NCBI GenBank assembly: GCA_023485445.1
Contig: JAMCZT010000004.1
Span: 1-42,510 of the forward strand
From: Patescibacteria group bacterium
GTDB lineage: Bacteria; Patescibacteriota; Microgenomatia; Woykebacterales; 2-01-FULL-43-14
Direction of reading: 5' to 3'
DNA length: 42,510 bases
In this document: positions 1-9,446 of the stretch, piece after piece
Position numbering within the stretch: the first letter of the stretch is position 1
Layout of the letters: each line of letters opens with the position of its first letter
Notes under the pieces: generated by a model
The model's input: only the letters and a program-made list of their open reading frames with translations
Databases searched by the model: none
Told to the model about the DNA's origin: nothing
Made by a program: the position numbers and the translations under genes

Positions 1-127
1 TTTCGATAAACTAACTGCATGAACATATTCACTTTTTGGTAAGATCTTGTAGGCTCGCATATACGAGCCACTATACATTCCCCTCATTAACCACTCAAGT
101 GTTACGGGATCTATCAGGTCCTGGACA
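1..127. repeat. Left copy of perfect 127-bp terminal inverted repeat
   Basis: Bases 1-127 equal the reverse complement of 42384-42510, compared base by base with no mismatch; identity stops after base 127. Confidence 0.97.
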
Positions 128-150
128 GCAACGAGAAAATATACTGACAT
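1..150 (-). CDS. Partial CDS running off the contig, unknown protein
   Basis: Minus strand from ATG at 150: MSVYFLVAVQDLIDPVTLEWLMRGMYSGSYMRAYKILPKSEYVHAVSLSK, open to the edge; starts just after the TreT stop codon. Confidence 0.6.
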   Translation of the reverse strand, partial: MSVYFLVAVQDLIDPVTLEWLMRGMYSGSYMRAYKILPKSEYVHAVSLSK

Positions 151-157
151 ACTTCGG

Positions 158-1417
158 TTACCTGTGTAGTTTACTTCCAGGTGAGAGAATTTTTTTGAAG
201 AGTTGGACGTAATTTAAGAGTTTGTGGGGAATTAAAAATTGGGACTGGACAGAGCGGTGGGCAACCGCGGAAATTTTCTGAGCTGCTTCCGGATGATTGA
301 GAACGTAAACGATCTTTTGCGCGGTTTCCTCGATCGAATTAACTAAAAAGCTATTTACCCCGTCTTGAATCTGAGCCTTGATTCCCCCCACGTTTCCGCC
401 GATGACGACCGTACCTTTCCACATTGCTTCGGTAACGGCTAGGCTAAACCCTTCTCTGATGGATTTTTGTAGTATCATATCAGAGCCAGTTTGAAAAGCA
501 TTTACTGCTAAATCGTTTTCTGGTAAGTTGACTAATAAAAGTATATCTTTCTTGCCTTTAATATAATCTCTAACCTTTTGATAAATTTTAATACCTTCTG
601 GGTCGTCGTCTGCCGTTTGGGCTACTAAGGCTAATTGCAACTTGGGGATAGCTTTTTTAGCCAAGAAAAAAGAGTCGATTACCCCAATCGGATCTTTCCA
701 AGGATCGAGTCGAGAAACTTGTGTAACCAGTGGTTTACTAACATCTATTCCCAGTTTTTGAAGATGGTTTTTGGCTTCGGCTTTGCTGGTAAGACGGTTT
801 TTGTCTATGAGTGGGTCGATTACGGGTGTAATGATATTAACTTGGTCCTGATTAAAATCGTGTGGAACAAATTCAGACGTGGAAAAGACTATTGGATTAT
901 AGATTCTTAGATAAGGGACCAGAAAGTTCCAAACTGATTGATTGGGATCCGTGGTATCGACATGGCAGCGCCAGAGGCACACTGAAGGTAGTTGTTTTAG
1001 GAATGATAAAGCGGCGGCGGGTTGAGGATCATGAATGATTAAAATATCGGTTTTTATTTCAGAAAGAAGATTGGCCAGATTTTTGTTATAATCTAAATAA
1101 ATTTTTTTCTGCTTATTAGTTAAGTTCCCCGGTTTTCCCTGTAGGAAATTGTGAATTTCTTTAGTAACGTTAAAAAATTCTTCATTTGGTGGAATAACAT
1201 ACCATTTGGAGCTAAAACCGATGTCATTTTGGAGAGGAATGAGGGAGCGGAGCATTTCGGCTACTCCCCCGCCGACAGCCGTGGCGTTCACGTGCGTTAC
1301 TCTGACCCCTTGCAGATTTTTGGCAAGTTTAGAAACCCGCTCCACTACTTTAGGAGTGAAAATTGAATAATCTTTCAAATGTTTAGGCGGACAAGAGATT
1401 TCAATTAATGGTTTCAT
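158..1417 (-). CDS. GT4 glycosyltransferase, trehalose synthase (TreT)-like
   Basis: ORF 419 aa; VTHVNATAVGGGVAEML, LWRCHVDTT and REGFSLAVTEAMWKGTVVIGGNVGGI are typical of TreT-like GT4 enzymes. Confidence 0.8.
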   Translation of the reverse strand: MKPLIEISCPPKHLKDYSIFTPKVVERVSKLAKNLQGVRVTHVNATAVGGGVAEMLRSLIPLQNDIGFSSKWYVIPPNEEFFNVTKEIHNFLQGKPGNLTNKQKKIYLDYNKNLANLLSEIKTDILIIHDPQPAAALSFLKQLPSVCLWRCHVDTTDPNQSVWNFLVPYLRIYNPIVFSTSEFVPHDFNQDQVNIITPVIDPLIDKNRLTSKAEAKNHLQKLGIDVSKPLVTQVSRLDPWKDPIGVIDSFFLAKKAIPKLQLALVAQTADDDPEGIKIYQKVRDYIKGKKDILLLVNLPENDLAVNAFQTGSDMILQKSIREGFSLAVTEAMWKGTVVIGGNVGGIKAQIQDGVNSFLVNSIEETAQKIVYVLNHPEAAQKISAVAHRSVQSQFLIPHKLLNYVQLFKKILSPGSKLHR

Positions 1418-1653
1418 GTTAAGAGTCTCAATAGGTTAACTATTAAGATAAAACCTTTGAGAAGATCTGTAAACGAACTTACAGCATGCAATTTCTAAGC
1501 TTTTTCAGTTTTGTTTAGTACTATCGGCGCTTACCCTTGTTGTAGTTACTTTGTTTTTAGAGAAAAGAGCGGTTGTCGGACACTAAACAGGCAACTCTAT
1601 ATCCATGATCAGAATGTTTGCTCTTCTCCGATCAGAACATATTCCACTTTGTC

Positions 1654-3375
1654 TTATCTCCGATGAGCATTTAAATATTGATCAATGACCTCTTTCTCAG
1701 TGGTTGCATCTTCCGCTCGTCTATCGGTTCTTATTCGAGAAAATCGAGGGAAGCGTAAAGAGTATCCCTTTTCTTTACCCACTTTGCCGCAAGTGTGTCT
1801 AGGACTTCGGGTGATCTCGCTAGCAATAACTTCTATCACGTAACGAGGGTCGACCCAAACATCAGGCTCAATCAAAGAATCAACCTGCCGAGGTCGCTGG
1901 AGGACACTGATTAAGTCAAGCCTTTCGCGGAATTGCCCCCATTCTTCGTTGGTCAACCCAGAACCGACCCGAGAAACGGTTCGGAAACGATCATTTTTTG
2001 GATCACAGACCGCACAAAGGAGCGAACCAATGCCTAAAACTGCTCGTTTTCCTCGGCCTTTAAAGTAACCCACGACCACTACATCGAAAGTATCAGCCAG
2101 TTTTGCTCCGTACCCTCGCTTAAGCTTTACCCAGTTGAAAAGCCTAGCGCCTGCATGGTAAGGAGCGTCTGGACGTTTTACTAGGACTCCTTCCAAGCCT
2201 TGTTCGAGCATCTGAACAAAAAATTTTTCCAGCTCTCCTGGATTCTCGGTTTCAAGTCGAGGGGTAATAAAGATTGGCCCATTAGATGCTTCTTTTATCA
2301 CTTTTTTGAGTAGTAAAAGCCGTTCTCGAAAAGGTTTAGAGGTTAAATCTTGACCATTGAGAAGGAGCAGATCAAAAATGTAGTAACGCGTAGGATAGAG
2401 AAGCTCTATCTTTTCGACTTGGTATTTTCGCCGGCGCCTGGCTGTTTGTTGGAAGGGTAAGAATTTTCCGCTTTTAGGGTCGATACCGATAACCTCACCG
2501 TCCAGTATGGCTTGCATCGCTAAAACTTGAGTCTCTCCTCCTTGTTGGAGGCTTGGAAGTGCCTGAGTGATATTTTCAAGCCTTCGGGTAAAAAGCCAAA
2601 CCTTATCTCTGTCCTTGTGAAGCTGAAGTCTCAAGCCATCATATTTTGGCTCGGCGATGAGGCGGCCAAGCTTTTTTATGGCTTCTTCTGATGAGGGAAG
2701 CCTCTCCGCTAAGGCGGGTAAAATTGGCCGGCCAGGAGTCGGACCAATTTTTTCCACCCCTTCGATCCCTTTAGTTCTAAGAATATAGGTGACCAAACCA
2801 AGATCCGACGAAAAAGTGTAGGCTCGCTCAATCTTTGGACGAAGGTCTAAGTTTCCGACACTCTCCGCCAAAGCATCCAGGATGGTCGCGTCACCTACCC
2901 CTAATCTAAGCTTGCCTTGTACTATCCTTACTAAGTATCGCGCTTCGAGCCTATTTAGTTGGGTCAAAAGCTCGACCAAAAGTTTATTTTTGACTTCAGT
3001 TGAACCAGGACCAGACGTTTGGGCCATTTTAACAAGCTTCTCGTAAGTTTGTTCAATTGAAAGAGTTTTATTTCGCTCTGGTAATAGCCTTTCGGTCACT
3101 AGACCAAAATCCCCTAATGTTTTATAAAGAGACCATGTTTCCTCAAGACTTCGGTTGGTTACCCGGGCAATACCTTCAGTTAGACGACGCTCATCAATAC
3201 CCATGTCAGGGGCACTGTATGGAGGCCCTAATCGGCCTTGTATCAGGTAAGGTATGATTTTGACTTCCCTTGGGTCGGCACGTCGGAAAAGATCAGCCAA
3301 AAGGGTAGACATTTGGCGTCTACTTCTAGTCGCTTCAATACTCTCAAATGTTTTAGCCAGCTCGAAAAGTTTCAT
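1654..3375 (-). CDS. ATP-dependent DNA ligase (archaeal LigB-like)
   Basis: Adenylation motif AEPKYDGLRLQLHK; EGVLVKRPDAPYHAG; VKLKRGYG; LRFPRFSRIRTDRRAEDATT C-terminus. Confidence 0.93.
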   Translation of the reverse strand: MKLFELAKTFESIEATRSRRQMSTLLADLFRRADPREVKIIPYLIQGRLGPPYSAPDMGIDERRLTEGIARVTNRSLEETWSLYKTLGDFGLVTERLLPERNKTLSIEQTYEKLVKMAQTSGPGSTEVKNKLLVELLTQLNRLEARYLVRIVQGKLRLGVGDATILDALAESVGNLDLRPKIERAYTFSSDLGLVTYILRTKGIEGVEKIGPTPGRPILPALAERLPSSEEAIKKLGRLIAEPKYDGLRLQLHKDRDKVWLFTRRLENITQALPSLQQGGETQVLAMQAILDGEVIGIDPKSGKFLPFQQTARRRRKYQVEKIELLYPTRYYIFDLLLLNGQDLTSKPFRERLLLLKKVIKEASNGPIFITPRLETENPGELEKFFVQMLEQGLEGVLVKRPDAPYHAGARLFNWVKLKRGYGAKLADTFDVVVVGYFKGRGKRAVLGIGSLLCAVCDPKNDRFRTVSRVGSGLTNEEWGQFRERLDLISVLQRPRQVDSLIEPDVWVDPRYVIEVIASEITRSPRHTCGKVGKEKGYSLRFPRFSRIRTDRRAEDATTEKEVIDQYLNAHRR

Positions 3376-3376
3376 G

Positions 3377-3832
3377 TCAAGTGACCTTTTTAATCTCTTT
3401 GATTATTTCCTCCACCGATTCATTTGTACTTAGGCTCTCGGTGTTAATTATAACTTCTGGATTTTCCGGCGCTTCCATCTTTCTTGAAATAGACCGAATT
3501 GCTTGTTCAGGAATGTGAGATTTTCGACTTTTATTTCTCTCGATTGCCGTTTTCAGAGAACAATAGACGTACACCGTTATGGCTTTTTCTCCTTTGGCCA
3601 GTGCAACTAACTTTTTTTGCCACCTCTTTTTATAAAAAGTGGCATCAAAGATGAGAAAATTAAATTTTCCCAAATTTTCTTTAAGTAACTTGAAAAATTT
3701 TTCATAAACAGGAGGCTTTAATTCGTCCGAAGTAAAGCGTTTTACTGTTCCCACTTTCTGAAGGTTTTCGACTAGTTGCTTTGCAATTGTCGTTTTACCA
3801 CACCCAGGTATTCCACAAAACATAATAACCAT
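3377..3832 (-). CDS. P-loop kinase (PNK/PSTK/APS-kinase-like)
   Basis: Walker A GIPGCGKTT; FLIFDATFYKKRWQKKL; one base upstream of the ligase. Confidence 0.75.
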   Translation of the reverse strand: MVIMFCGIPGCGKTTIAKQLVENLQKVGTVKRFTSDELKPPVYEKFFKLLKENLGKFNFLIFDATFYKKRWQKKLVALAKGEKAITVYVYCSLKTAIERNKSRKSHIPEQAIRSISRKMEAPENPEVIINTESLSTNESVEEIIKEIKKVT

Positions 3833-3888
3833 ACACCAATAAATTCTAGATCAAGTTAACGATAAGCTAAAGTGACATGCTAGGGTTT

Positions 3889-4902
3889 TCAAACTGTTGT
3901 AAACGAGGAGATGAGCATTAATATAGTTGCGGTAGCAAGTGGAACGAAAAAGTTATCGTCAAGGAAAAATGAGATATGCTCAAAAAAAGCCGTTAGTATG
4001 GAGACGGCTAAGATCATTTTTAGCGATAAGACTAGAGGAGTCAGCGACGCCAGAAAAAGACCAGTGAGAAAAGAAGCCGCGAAAAAGGCCAAAGTCCCGC
4101 CTAAGGTTTTATCGTTAAGGAGACGGATTGGCAGGAAAGGTCGCCCAAAGGGGGCCAAGGTATCCCCAACAATAAATAAAGAAAGCGAGAGAATGGCGAT
4201 CTCTTTAGAAAAGATCCAAAGGACCAAGAAGACCCCCAGAAGCAGAAAAGTGGCTCCGGAAAATCGGGCTTGTTCCTTCGGCTTAGCAAAAAGGGTTAAT
4301 TTTAGATACAACTGATTAACTCTTTGATTAAATAGCCGAAGGAAGTCAAAGGCCAGCGAAGCACTTAGAATTAAACCAACTAAAATCAGCAAGGGTGTTC
4401 TCGGAAGCGATATGAGGCTTAAAGGGAAAATAAGAGCGCCAAGTTTTAAAATTTGACGTATTGGATAAGAAGTGGGATATCCTGAGATGTAAATAAGGGA
4501 GATCGTGGCCACAATCACTAAAAGAAGGGCGAATATGGAGTGGGTGAATAAAAGAGTGGTGATTGTTAGGCCGATCAATGGAGCCGCTCCCCTCCCTCCC
4601 TTGAATCTAAGGTAAAAAGGAAAAATATGGCCGAAGACCGCTGCCAAGCCGGGCAAGATGGCTAAGTCTGCATTCAACTTCGAAAGGCTGAAGTAGTAGA
4701 TGAGGCTGGCTTTGAGAATATCAATCAAAGCGGTGAGGAAGCCATAAACTGGCCCAACAAAATAATAAGTATTTGTGGCCCCTGTATTACCGTTACCAAA
4801 CTGACGGATATCAATATTTTTAATGATTTTACCAAAGGAGTATCCCGGCGAGAAGGAGCCGACAAGATAGCCAAAAATTAATAAAATTAAAAATTGGATC
4901 AT
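3889..4902 (-). CDS. plsY: Glycerol-3-phosphate acyltransferase PlsY domain with C-terminal polytopic extension
   Basis: GYLVGSFSPGYSFGKIIKNIDIRQFGNGNTGATNTYYFVG and FKGGRGAAPLIG are PlsY motifs; 337 aa is much longer than usual (about 200 aa). Confidence 0.88.
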   Translation of the reverse strand: MIQFLILLIFGYLVGSFSPGYSFGKIIKNIDIRQFGNGNTGATNTYYFVGPVYGFLTALIDILKASLIYYFSLSKLNADLAILPGLAAVFGHIFPFYLRFKGGRGAAPLIGLTITTLLFTHSIFALLLVIVATISLIYISGYPTSYPIRQILKLGALIFPLSLISLPRTPLLILVGLILSASLAFDFLRLFNQRVNQLYLKLTLFAKPKEQARFSGATFLLLGVFLVLWIFSKEIAILSLSLFIVGDTLAPFGRPFLPIRLLNDKTLGGTLAFFAASFLTGLFLASLTPLVLSLKMILAVSILTAFFEHISFFLDDNFFVPLATATILMLISSFTTV

Positions 4903-5107
4903 TTTCTATCAAAAGAGTAAATGGTTCCTAAATGATAAACCAAGAGGCATACTGGCCATTGGTTCACAAGTTTACCTTTGAAGTCTTCTCACATTTCCAC
5001 CTTGGGTCGATTTGTTTGTTGACCAGCAAGTCCCAATTAATTAACATGAATTGCATAATAGTTCGTAGGGAAGATAAAAATCATCTTAGAGAAAGGAGGT
5101 GTTTGAC

Positions 5108-5476
5108 ATGAATGGGGGATGGATGAATCCATGGGCAATGGGTCCGGGAATGCCGCCTTACGGGGGCGCTCCTGCTTATGGGCCATTTGGTGCGCCAACG
5201 TATGTGATGCCTGGAGGAGCGATCGATGACGCAGAAATCGCTTCTTATGTTAGGGATAACATTGACCTCGACCCTTTTATTCCGACCAGAGATAAAAATA
5301 ATATTGACGTGGAAGTAGAAGGCGGCGTCGCCAAACTTTCAGGAACAGTTAATAGCCGTCGGAGTCAGTTCCTTGCCTACGCCGATGCCTTTTGGAGTAT
5401 CGGTGTAACTGAAGTTGAGACAAACCTTCAAGTGGCCGAGCAACCGAGTAAACCAACTCAAAAATCAACGAAGTAA
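5108..5476 (+). CDS. BON-domain protein with Gly/Pro/Met-rich N-terminus
   Basis: DRDNIDVEVEGG-type segment NNIDVEVEGGVAKLSGTVNSR...GVTEVETNLQV; RBS gaaaggaggt before ATG 5108 (track uses GTG at 5099). Confidence 0.8.
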   Translation: MNGGWMNPWAMGPGMPPYGGAPAYGPFGAPTYVMPGGAIDDAEIASYVRDNIDLDPFIPTRDKNNIDVEVEGGVAKLSGTVNSRRSQFLAYADAFWSIGVTEVETNLQVAEQPSKPTQKSTK

Positions 5477-5481
5477 GCAAA

Positions 5482-5546
5482 CATGGGTAAACTATTCCCA
5501 TGAGAAAGTAGGGTACTTTAGTTTTTACCAAAGGTACCCTACTTTC
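5482..5546 (+). terminator. Two consecutive hairpins downstream of the BON gene
   Basis: catggg...cccatg, then GAAAGTAGGGTAC...GTACCCTACTTTC; no strong T-tract. Confidence 0.55.
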
Positions 5547-5589
5547 GAAAGGATATAGAAGCGTTTTTTATCAAATTAACGAGTGGAAG

Positions 5590-6036
5590 ATGGAGTATAA
5601 AAGGAAAGAAAGGATAACTGCAAAAGATTTAGGGATTGATTTAGCTTCTAAAAAAGAAGAGGAAGTTTTCAAGTGGTTTTTAGCTTGCCTATTGTTTAGC
5701 AAACCCATTCAACAAGAGGTGGCGGGAAGAACTTATTTTGAATTCGAAAAAGAAGGCTTAACAAGTCCAGACGCAATTTTACAAGCTGGATGGGATCAAC
5801 TAGTTAAGGTTTTAGATAGAGGCCATTATGTGCGCTATGACGAGTCAACGGCCACAAAACTCTTAGAGGTGGCACAGGAGTTTAAGGAAAAATATGGAAC
5901 TATGACTAATCTTTTGAAACAGGCAAAAAGTGTTAATGAGCTATCCAAACTTTTGCAAAAGTTTAAAGGAGTTGGTCCAAAGACGGCTCAAATATTTATT
6001 CGAGGCTTAAGGCAAAATGGCTGGGAGTTTAAATGA
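5590..6036 (+). CDS. Helix-hairpin-helix (HhH-GPD-like) DNA glycosylase/endonuclease III-like protein
   Basis: LLQKFKGVGPKTAQIFIRGL HhH motif; no FeS cysteines. Confidence 0.65.
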   Translation: MEYKRKERITAKDLGIDLASKKEEEVFKWFLACLLFSKPIQQEVAGRTYFEFEKEGLTSPDAILQAGWDQLVKVLDRGHYVRYDESTATKLLEVAQEFKEKYGTMTNLLKQAKSVNELSKLLQKFKGVGPKTAQIFIRGLRQNGWEFK

Positions 6037-6053
6037 AGGGAAGTTGATTATGC

Positions 6054-6254
6054 ATGGCTTTGGTTATTCGAAAAAGACCAGGAGAAAATGTCGAGCAACT
6101 AATACGAAGATTCCAAAAAAGAGTTTTTGAGGAAGGTATCATTAGAGAATTTCGAGAAAGAGAAAGGTACAAAAAACCTTCCCAAATAAAAAAAGAAAAA
6201 AGGTACAGGCGAGAAAGGGAGCTTAAGAAATTGAAATCTAAGTCTTACCTTTAG
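6054..6254 (+). CDS. rpsU: Ribosomal protein bS21
   Basis: MALVIRKRPGENVEQLIRRFQKRVFEEGIIREFRERERYKKPSQIKKEK. Confidence 0.88.
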   Translation: MALVIRKRPGENVEQLIRRFQKRVFEEGIIREFRERERYKKPSQIKKEKRYRRERELKKLKSKSYL

Positions 6255-6876
6255 CTAAATGTTGTTTGAACCATTGAGCGGCCAATCGGGCAACTTCTTC
6301 GAGAGTGCCTGGTTCTTCAAAGAGGTGGGTCGCTCCGGGAACAATTTCTAGTTTTTTGACTGATTTTATTTTTTCGTAGGCTTCTTGATTGAGTCCAAGA
6401 ACTACCTCATCACTTCCACCTACAATCAAAAGGGTTGGTGATTGAACTTTGGTTAAATCTAGTTCGGCCAGGTCCGGCCGACCGCCTCGGGAAACGACCG
6501 CTTTAATCTCTGCCTTCAAAGAAGCTGCCGCTTTCAAAGCGGCGGTTGAGCCGGTGCTGGCGCCAAAGTAGCCAATGGGCAAATTTTTAGTTTGGTTTTG
6601 TTCCTTGACCCATTTTGTCGCCGCCAAAAGCCGTTGGGTAAGCAAAGCAATATTAAAGCGATTTTCGTAAATCCGGTCTTCCTCTTCGGTCAAGAGATCA
6701 AATAACAGAGTGCCAATTCCAGCATCTCGCAAAACCTTGGCCACAAAGTTATTTCTTGGGCTAAAACGGCTACTGCCACTACCATGAGCAAAAATTACTA
6801 TTCCCTTGGCGTCTTTGGGAATTTCTAGATCTCCTTCTAAAGTGATAGAATCTGCTGGGATACTGACTAAACTCAT
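6238..6876 (-). CDS. Alpha/beta hydrolase, dienelactone hydrolase-like
   Basis: IVIFAHGSGSSRFSPRNNFVAKVLRDAGIGTLLFDLL; GYFGASTGSTAAL nucleophile region; GATHLFEEPG. Confidence 0.85.
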   Translation of the reverse strand: MSLVSIPADSITLEGDLEIPKDAKGIVIFAHGSGSSRFSPRNNFVAKVLRDAGIGTLLFDLLTEEEDRIYENRFNIALLTQRLLAATKWVKEQNQTKNLPIGYFGASTGSTAALKAAASLKAEIKAVVSRGGRPDLAELDLTKVQSPTLLIVGGSDEVVLGLNQEAYEKIKSVKKLEIVPGATHLFEEPGTLEEVARLAAQWFKQHLAKGKT

Positions 6877-6892
6877 AAATTACCTCCAAATT

Positions 6893-7786
6893 TTAGACGG
6901 TTTGTTTTCTCAATTCTTCTTGCAATAACGAGGCAGTTGCAGGAAGAATGATGATTTTATCTGAAACAGGTTGTAAATCCGGTGGGATAGTGTCAGTACA
7001 ATAGACCTGCTCTACCCCAAGCGGCCATAATCTTTGCCATAGATTTCCGATGAACAAACCGTGGGCGACCATAATGATAATTCTTTTTACCCCAACTGCT
7101 TTAAGCTTTTCACTACAGGCAACCAGTGTTGCTCCTGTATCTAAAATGTCATCGATAATTACTACTTTTGAACATACCTCGCCGTGTAAAGTTAGTTCTA
7201 GTCCATTCGGAGTCCTTTCTTTCTTAAAATACGTGATTGGTTTTCTAGTTCCTAGTAACATTTCCACCGCGCGAATGCGATTGATCGCTCCTTCGTCTGG
7301 GGCCACTAACGTAGCGTCTACTAATCCGAGATTGTTAATTTCTTCCGCGAAAACTTTCGCCAGAGAAAGAGAAATTAAAGGCATCGGAAAGAGACGCTTA
7401 TCTAAAGGGCTATGAACGTCGACCGTGATCACTTGATCCACTTTTGAAGCTTGAAATATCTGCCCGATCCAAGCCGTCGTGAAGCTTTCCCCGAGTTCTT
7501 TTTTATCTTGACGGCTGTAAGCTAAATAAGGCAGAACGAGACTAACTTCCCGAGCCCCTTCAGTTTTAAGCGTGTGAGCCAAAAGCAAAGTTGAAATTAG
7601 TTGTTGATCGGGAGGAGCGATTGAACCAAGAATAAAACAATCTTTTTCGGCAACACTATCTTGGGTCGTGATAAACATTTCTTGGTTTGGAAAACGATTC
7701 ACGGAAAAATAGCTAAAAGTAATTCCAGGTAGTTGATCCAAAGCTTTGGCAATTTGTTCATATAGAGGAAAGGTAAAAAGAAACAT
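6893..7786 (-). CDS. prs: Ribose-phosphate pyrophosphokinase
   Basis: PYLAYSRQDKK; VTVDVHSPLDKRLF; VVIIDDILDTGATL. Confidence 0.9.
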   Translation of the reverse strand: MFLFTFPLYEQIAKALDQLPGITFSYFSVNRFPNQEMFITTQDSVAEKDCFILGSIAPPDQQLISTLLLAHTLKTEGAREVSLVLPYLAYSRQDKKELGESFTTAWIGQIFQASKVDQVITVDVHSPLDKRLFPMPLISLSLAKVFAEEINNLGLVDATLVAPDEGAINRIRAVEMLLGTRKPITYFKKERTPNGLELTLHGEVCSKVVIIDDILDTGATLVACSEKLKAVGVKRIIIMVAHGLFIGNLWQRLWPLGVEQVYCTDTIPPDLQPVSDKIIILPATASLLQEELRKQTV

Positions 7787-8463
7787 TATTTGAAAGATTC
7801 CATAATCTTGACTACTTCCTCATCGCTTAACTGAGGGAAGTATTCATAGTAATCGCCGATAGCTCCAAAGAAATCGACTGGGGCGTAAAGGACGACTACT
7901 TCGTCAACTTCTGACTTGAGTTGCAGGACGGTATCCTTTGGGGCGACTGGGGCTGCCACGACAATTTTCTTTGGTTTTCGGTGTTTGAGTTCCTTAATGG
8001 CCGCTCGTATCGTGAGGCCAGTGGCGATACCGTCATCGACGATAATCGCTGTTTTTCCTTTGACTGACAAAGGTTCTCGACCTGAAAGGTAGATCAAACG
8101 TCTTCTTTTCGCTTCTTGGCGTTGCCTTTCCGTTTCTTCTTCCAGCCAACTTTTGTTGACAAAAGCAACTTCTGCCTCGTTGCAGACTCGGTCTCCATTT
8201 TCCGCCACCGCGCAAATTCCGTATTCAGGATTTTCTGGGTGACCAATTTTTCGAGCAATAACTAGATCCAGAGGAGCTGTAAGTCTTTTAGCGATTTGCG
8301 CTCCCGTTGCTACCCCGCCCCGCGGAAGTCCATAAACGATGACCGCTTGATTGCGGTATTTTACAAGGAAATCAACTAATTTATCTCCAGCTTCTGCTCT
8401 ATCTTTAAAATACATAAGGTTAATATTAGAAATTGTAGTGAATTCAGGGAGAGGAAAAAACAA
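7786..8463 (-). CDS. Phosphoribosyltransferase
   Basis: VYGLPRGGVATGAQIAKRL; AIIVDDGIATGLTIRAAI. Confidence 0.88.
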   Translation of the reverse strand: MFFPLPEFTTISNINLMYFKDRAEAGDKLVDFLVKYRNQAVIVYGLPRGGVATGAQIAKRLTAPLDLVIARKIGHPENPEYGICAVAENGDRVCNEAEVAFVNKSWLEEETERQRQEAKRRRLIYLSGREPLSVKGKTAIIVDDGIATGLTIRAAIKELKHRKPKKIVVAAPVAPKDTVLQLKSEVDEVVVLYAPVDFFGAIGDYYEYFPQLSDEEVVKIMESFK

Positions 8464-8468
8464 ACTAG

Positions 8469-9446
8469 TCAGAGAGTGATTTCAAGGTAACGCTTTCTAT
8501 CATTCCACTCGGCGGCTGTTTTGAATTCAGCACAAAGTTCTTGCATCTTAAGAGCAATTTCATGGGCTTCCCTATCTTTAGCCAATCTAGCTTGAAAATC
8601 GGCGATGATAGTAGGGTAAAGTTTTAGTTGAAAAATCTCTCCGAAGTTTGTTTCGAGAGTGAAAATGAAGGACTGATCATTTCGCTCAATTTCATCCACG
8701 GCATAATCGTCGATGAAATTGCCAGCGCCATAAATAATTGGCTTATTTCTATAAATTTCAATTCCTCGAAAAACATGGCCCGAATGACCAAAAACAACAT
8801 CTGACCCTGCTTCAATTAAGGCATGAGCAAAAGGAATATGTTCGGGTGGTGGAGTATAACCCCAATTTGGTCCCCAATGAGCGGAAACAATTAAAAAATC
8901 TACTGTCTTCTTCGTTTCCTGAATTACTTCCAAAAGAAAGTCCGCTCGAGCATCTTTTAGATTAATGGGCACATAAAAAATCCCCGGCTTTTCTTTCGTT
9001 GCTTCCCAAGCTGGTTCGTTATCTGTAAATGCGATTAAGCTAATTCTTTTCCCTTCTAGATGAGAAGTTATCGGTCGTGAGGCTTGGAAAAGATTTTTGC
9101 CTGACCCAGCAGCCCAAATTCCAGCTTCTTTTAAAGTTTTTAATGTGTCAAGCATTGCTGTATTGCCGAAATCAAGAATGTGGTTATTGGCGAAGGAAAC
9201 CATATTAATGCCTGCCGTTTTAAGGACTTCAATATTTTTGGTATCGGTTCGAAAGTGGAAAACTTTGGGGGTAACTGTCCAGGGTTTTCCTCGATCGGAA
9301 ATGACGCACTCAAGATTGCAGATTCGAAAAAAAGCCTCATTTAAAATATTTAAGGTGTCACCCCAAGGATACTCCGGAGGCTGTTGCTTTAACGCATCAT
9401 TAACGAGACGTCCGAGCATGATATCGCCAACAAAAAGAAGATTCAT
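8469..9446 (-). CDS. CapA family protein (PGA_cap metallophosphatase fold)
   Basis: LLFVGDIMLGRLV; FANNHILDFG; SAHWGPNWGYTPPPEHIPFAHALIEAGSDVVFGHSGHVFRG. Confidence 0.9.
   Translation of the reverse strand: MNLLFVGDIMLGRLVNDALKQQPPEYPWGDTLNILNEAFFRICNLECVISDRGKPWTVTPKVFHFRTDTKNIEVLKTAGINMVSFANNHILDFGNTAMLDTLKTLKEAGIWAAGSGKNLFQASRPITSHLEGKRISLIAFTDNEPAWEATKEKPGIFYVPINLKDARADFLLEVIQETKKTVDFLIVSAHWGPNWGYTPPPEHIPFAHALIEAGSDVVFGHSGHVFRGIEIYRNKPIIYGAGNFIDDYAVDEIERNDQSFIFTLETNFGEIFQLKLYPTIIADFQARLAKDREAHEIALKMQELCAEFKTAAEWNDRKRYLEITL

Noticed and set aside
3911-4315. 134-aa plus-strand ORF
   Set aside because: Antisense to the well-supported plsY ORF; composition is an antisense artefact.
7050-7415. 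121-aa plus-strand ORF
   Set aside because: Antisense to prs with no RBS or recognisable domain.
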